A DNA stretch of 16,201 bases, taken from Candidatus Aminicenantota bacterium (GTDB taxonomy: Bacteria; Acidobacteriota; Aminicenantia; UBA2199). The stretch spans positions 1 through 16,201 of the forward strand of contig JAPKZM010000235.1 in the NCBI GenBank assembly GCA_026393775.1, given 5' to 3'. The first letter of the stretch is position 1; every line of letters begins with the position of its first letter. The notes beneath the pieces are model-generated. The model did no database searches and had not been told where the DNA came from. It saw only the letters and a program-made list of their open reading frames with translations. Position numbers and translations under genes: made by a program. This document shows, piece after piece, positions 13,537 through 16,201 of this stretch.

Positions 13537-15351
13537 CTATTTGCCGTACTTCAAGGTCAGGTGGATGCTGATGGCATTGATAGCGGCCGGGGTGACGCCG
13601 GGGATGTGCGACGCTTCACCCAATGTGCCGGGCTTGCTCCGGGCCAGTTTCTGCTTTATTTCAGTGGAAAGGCCGTCGATCAGTGCGTAATCCAGGTCGG
13701 CCGGGATGGCCACTTTCTGCATTTTTTGCATCCGGACGACCTCCCGTTTCTGGATCTCGACGTAACCTTCGTACTTGACGCGCGCCTCAATATAGGAAAC
13801 GTCGGTCAGGGTCTTTTTCCTGAGCAACGGTTTCTGCTGGAGTTCTTCCAGTTTTTCAAAAGTCATCTCGGGCATTTTCAACAGTTTAAAAAATGTCTCC
13901 GTCCGGCCGTTCCAGCGCCCCTTGATTTTGGCCAGCTTGCCAACCACGCGCCGGCGCCGTTCCAGCTTGCGCGTTTCGCGGTCGAAAACGGCCCGGTCAA
14001 GCAGGCCCAGCCTGAGCCCGTGGCCGCCCAAACGCTCAAAGACGTTGTCCTCACGCAGCTGCAGGCGGTATTCGGCCCGCGCCGTGAACAAGCGGTAGGG
14101 TTCATCGACGCCGTTACGGACGATGTCGTCGATCATCACCCCGATATACGCCTCGTTCCGGTTCAGAACGAAAGGCGCTTCGCCCCTGACCTTGAGCACG
14201 GCGTTGATCCCTGCCATGAGGCCCTGCGCGGCGGCTTCCTCATAGCCGGAAGTACCGTTGACCTGACCGGCAAAAAACAAATTTTCGACCTGGCGCGCTT
14301 CCAGATTGGACCGCAGCTGGGTCGGCTGAATGGCGTCATATTCGATGGCATAGGCCGGGCGCATCATTTGCGCGTGCTCCAGGCCCGGGATGGCCCGCAG
14401 CATTTCTTTCTGGATTTCGATCGGCAGGCTGGTAGATAGGCCGTTGACATAAACTTCCTTGTTGCGCAAACCCTCGGGTTCCAGGTAAAAGTGGTGCCTT
14501 TCCTTGCCGGCGAATTTGACGATCTTGTCCTCGATCGACGGGCAGTAGCGGGGGCCGATGCCCGTGATCTTCCCCGAATACAAGGGCGACAGATGCAAAT
14601 GATCGCGCACGATCGCGCCGACCGCCGGGGTGGTGTAGCCCAGGTGGCAGAGGATGCGGTTCTTCACCTTACCTTTGGTAAACATGGAAAAGGGCAGGGG
14701 CGGTTCATCGCCAGGCTGGGGAACGAATTTCTCCCATTCAATGCTGTCGGAATGCAGGCGCATGGGAGTTCCGGTTTTCAGGCGCAGGATTTGGAAACCC
14801 AGGGCAGCGATATTCTCGGCCAACGCCAAAGCCGGCGGCTCGTTGGCCCGGCCGGCAGGATACGTGGCCGAACCGATATAGATGAGCCCGGACAGGAAGG
14901 TTCCGCTGCAGACGATCACCGCGTCAGCGGCCAGGATTTCTCCTTCCGCCAGCTGAACGCCGCGCACCCGGCCATTGGCCACCACGATCCCGCTGGCGAT
15001 GCCTTGAAAGAGGCTGAGCCGCGGAACGGTTTCCAGGAAACTTTTCAGATAATTCCGGTAGGCGATCTTGTCGTTCTGGGTCCGGGTGGCCCGCACGGCC
15101 GGCCCCTTGCTGCGATTGAGCACTTTGAAATGAATGCCGGTGGCATCGGCGGCCCGGGGCATCACCCCGCCCAGCACATCGATCTCCTTAACCAAGTGCC
15201 CCTTGGCGATGCCGCCGATGGACGGGTTGCAGGACATCTGGGCCAGCGTTTCCAGATGAATGGTCAGCAGCGTGGCTTCGGCGCCCATTCTGGCCGCGGC
15301 ATAAGCCGCCTCGATCCCAGCGTGCCCGGCGCCGATGACGACGACCTTCAT
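13537..15351 (-). CDS. mnmG: tRNA uridine-5-carboxymethylaminomethyl modification enzyme MnmG (GidA)
   Basis: A complete 604-residue FAD-dependent enzyme which, with MnmE, adds the carboxymethylaminomethyl (or aminomethyl) group to U34 of certain tRNAs. The N-terminal FAD-binding motif GAGHAG is at 7-12 and CNPSIGGIAKGHLVKEID starts at 41, both signatures of the family. Further conserved stretches are SGTFLSGLIYIG, RLKTGTP, and GLEHAQMMRPAYAIEYD with GQVNGTSGYEEAAAQG. The C terminus ends with the usual INAISIHLTLKYGK. The start overlaps the mnmE stop by 4 bases (ATGA), so the two are cotranscribed and coupled. It ends in TAG, useful evidence that TAG is a stop in this genome. Cytosolic. Confidence 0.97.
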   Translation of the reverse strand: MKVVVIGAGHAGIEAAYAAARMGAEATLLTIHLETLAQMSCNPSIGGIAKGHLVKEIDVLGGVMPRAADATGIHFKVLNRSKGPAVRATRTQNDKIAYRNYLKSFLETVPRLSLFQGIASGIVVANGRVRGVQLAEGEILAADAVIVCSGTFLSGLIYIGSATYPAGRANEPPALALAENIAALGFQILRLKTGTPMRLHSDSIEWEKFVPQPGDEPPLPFSMFTKGKVKNRILCHLGYTTPAVGAIVRDHLHLSPLYSGKITGIGPRYCPSIEDKIVKFAGKERHHFYLEPEGLRNKEVYVNGLSTSLPIEIQKEMLRAIPGLEHAQMMRPAYAIEYDAIQPTQLRSNLEARQVENLFFAGQVNGTSGYEEAAAQGLMAGINAVLKVRGEAPFVLNRNEAYIGVMIDDIVRNGVDEPYRLFTARAEYRLQLREDNVFERLGGHGLRLGLLDRAVFDRETRKLERRRRVVGKLAKIKGRWNGRTETFFKLLKMPEMTFEKLEELQQKPLLRKKTLTDVSYIEARVKYEGYVEIQKREVVRMQKMQKVAIPADLDYALIDGLSTEIKQKLARSKPGTLGEASHIPGVTPAAINAISIHLTLKYGK

Positions 15352-16201
15352 TTGCCGATGCAGAATTGGGCGAATATGCCCTGGAGGATTTCCGCGGAGC
15401 TGACGGCGCCGGTCAATTCCCCGATCAGCTGGAGGCTATGGCGTATTTCCTCGGCCAGCGCTTCAGCCTGAACCGCAGGCTGAGCCTGCATGCGCTCGAT
15501 TTCACGCAGGTTTTGCAGGAGTTTTTCGAGCAGTGATTTCTGCCTTAAATTGACGAGGATGGTCGCGGCCGGATCGCCCATCTCCTGCCATAAACTCTTT
15601 AAAAAATCGACGACCGGTTCGAGGTTTTCCCCGTTCTTGGCTGAAACCAGATGGATGGTTTCGCCGTCGAAAGCCTGACGAATGCTTCTCACCACCCGTT
15701 CCTGGGCCTGATCGCTCTTGTTGGCCAGCAGGATGCGCTTTTTCCTGCCGGTCAGGTGGTAGATCTCCCGGTCGCTGGCGTCCAGCGGCCGCGAAGCATC
15801 GACCATGAAGATCACGGCATCGGCCTGGGCGATCTTGTCCAGGCTGCGGAGCATACCCTGGTTTTCGATATCGTCCCCGCTGCTGTCGCGAATGCCGGCC
15901 ATGTCGGTGATCTGGAACGGCAGACCGTCGAGGTGCAGTTTCTCCTGGATGTAATCGCGGGTGGTGCCTGGCAAATGGGAGATGATCGACCGTTCCTTCA
16001 TCAGCAGGGCGTTGAACAGGGACGACTTGCCCACGTTGACCTTGCCGGCGATCACGACCTGCATGCCCTGGTCAAGGATATCATGGAAACGGCTTTGACC
16101 TAGGATGGTCTCCAGATCGTTCGCCGCTGCCTTGAGCCCGTCATCGGCGGCCGTCATTTCGAGCCGCTGTTCTTCGGCGAATTCAAGCTCAGTCTCCACC
16201 G
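15348..16201 (-). CDS. mnmE: tRNA modification GTPase MnmE (TrmE), C-terminal part (partial)
   Basis: Partner GTPase of MnmG in U34 tRNA modification. About 284 residues of the C-terminal two-thirds are visible; the tetrahydrofolate-binding N-terminal domain lies off the right edge, so the Met at 16199 is probably internal. Order: part of the helical domain, then the G domain with GKVNVGKSS (G1), PGTTRD (G2), DMAG (G3) and NKSD (G4). The helical C terminus ends in FCIGK, whose Cys is the conserved catalytic residue. The stop overlaps the mnmG start by 4 bases. The G domain is intact. Confidence 0.96.
   Translation of the reverse strand, partial: VETELEFAEEQRLEMTAADDGLKAAANDLETILGQSRFHDILDQGMQVVIAGKVNVGKSSLFNALLMKERSIISHLPGTTRDYIQEKLHLDGLPFQITDMAGIRDSSGDDIENQGMLRSLDKIAQADAVIFMVDASRPLDASDREIYHLTGRKKRILLANKSDQAQERVVRSIRQAFDGETIHLVSAKNGENLEPVVDFLKSLWQEMGDPAATILVNLRQKSLLEKLLQNLREIERMQAQPAVQAEALAEEIRHSLQLIGELTGAVSSAEILQGIFAQFCIGK

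Noticed and set aside
13561..15471. Two plus-strand open frames (292 and 326 codons) opposite mnmG
   Set aside because: The opposite strand is an unmistakable complete mnmG; the antisense translations show no family features.

Overview
This 16.2 kb window looks like a chromosomal segment of a Gram-negative-type bacterium. The evidence is a lipoprotein with a lipobox, a predicted outer-membrane beta-barrel and a pair of exported M16 peptidases. The DNA is GC-rich and gene-dense, with almost all genes on the minus strand. I see no tRNA, rRNA, CRISPR array, transposase or phage gene. The taxon cannot be fixed from this sequence; something near Acidobacteriota/Aminicenantes would not surprise me, but that is a guess.

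Layout from left to right. (1) 1-1404, minus: the N-terminal part of an FtsK/SpoIIIE DNA translocase, running off the left edge. (2) 1452-3414, minus: a beta-CASP metallo-beta-lactamase RNA-processing protein, followed by a YgjP/DUF45-type zinc metalloprotease gene interrupted by an in-frame TAG. (3) 3492-6193, minus: two overlapping M16 (insulinase-like) peptidase genes, one with an intact zinc site and one that has lost it. (4) 6285-10988, minus: a five-gene operon in which every junction overlaps. It encodes three extended-SDR NAD(P)-dependent oxidoreductases/epimerases, one PAP2-superfamily (Aur1/PAP2_3-like) membrane enzyme and one CPBP-family membrane protein. (5) 11043-12143, minus: a lipoprotein made of seven repeats of about 47 residues, likely a seven-bladed beta-propeller. 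(6) 12240-12735: a small two-helix membrane protein gene with a +1 frameshift just after its start, its promoter, and a short orphan fragment resembling the 3' end of mnmG. (7) 12736-13440, plus: a predicted outer-membrane beta-barrel, the only plus-strand gene. (8) 13537-16201, minus: mnmE (partial, running off the right edge) overlapping mnmG, which together make the cmnm5U34 tRNA modification.

The part most worth follow-up is the SDR x3 / PAP2 / CPBP operon, which looks like a membrane-lipid biosynthesis or head-group cassette. A bacterial sphingolipid or phospho-inositol lipid route is one possibility, but this is inference. A second theme is gene starts. Several minus-strand transcription units (ftsK, the beta-CASP gene, the zinc M16 gene and the first SDR) have a sigma70-like -10 only 5-8 bases before the ATG and little or no Shine-Dalgarno, as expected for leaderless mRNAs. 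The lipoprotein, the beta-barrel and the small membrane gene instead have conventional leaders. Two genes carry single-site lesions (TAG in the protease, one extra base in the small membrane gene); these could be real decay, recoding or assembly error.
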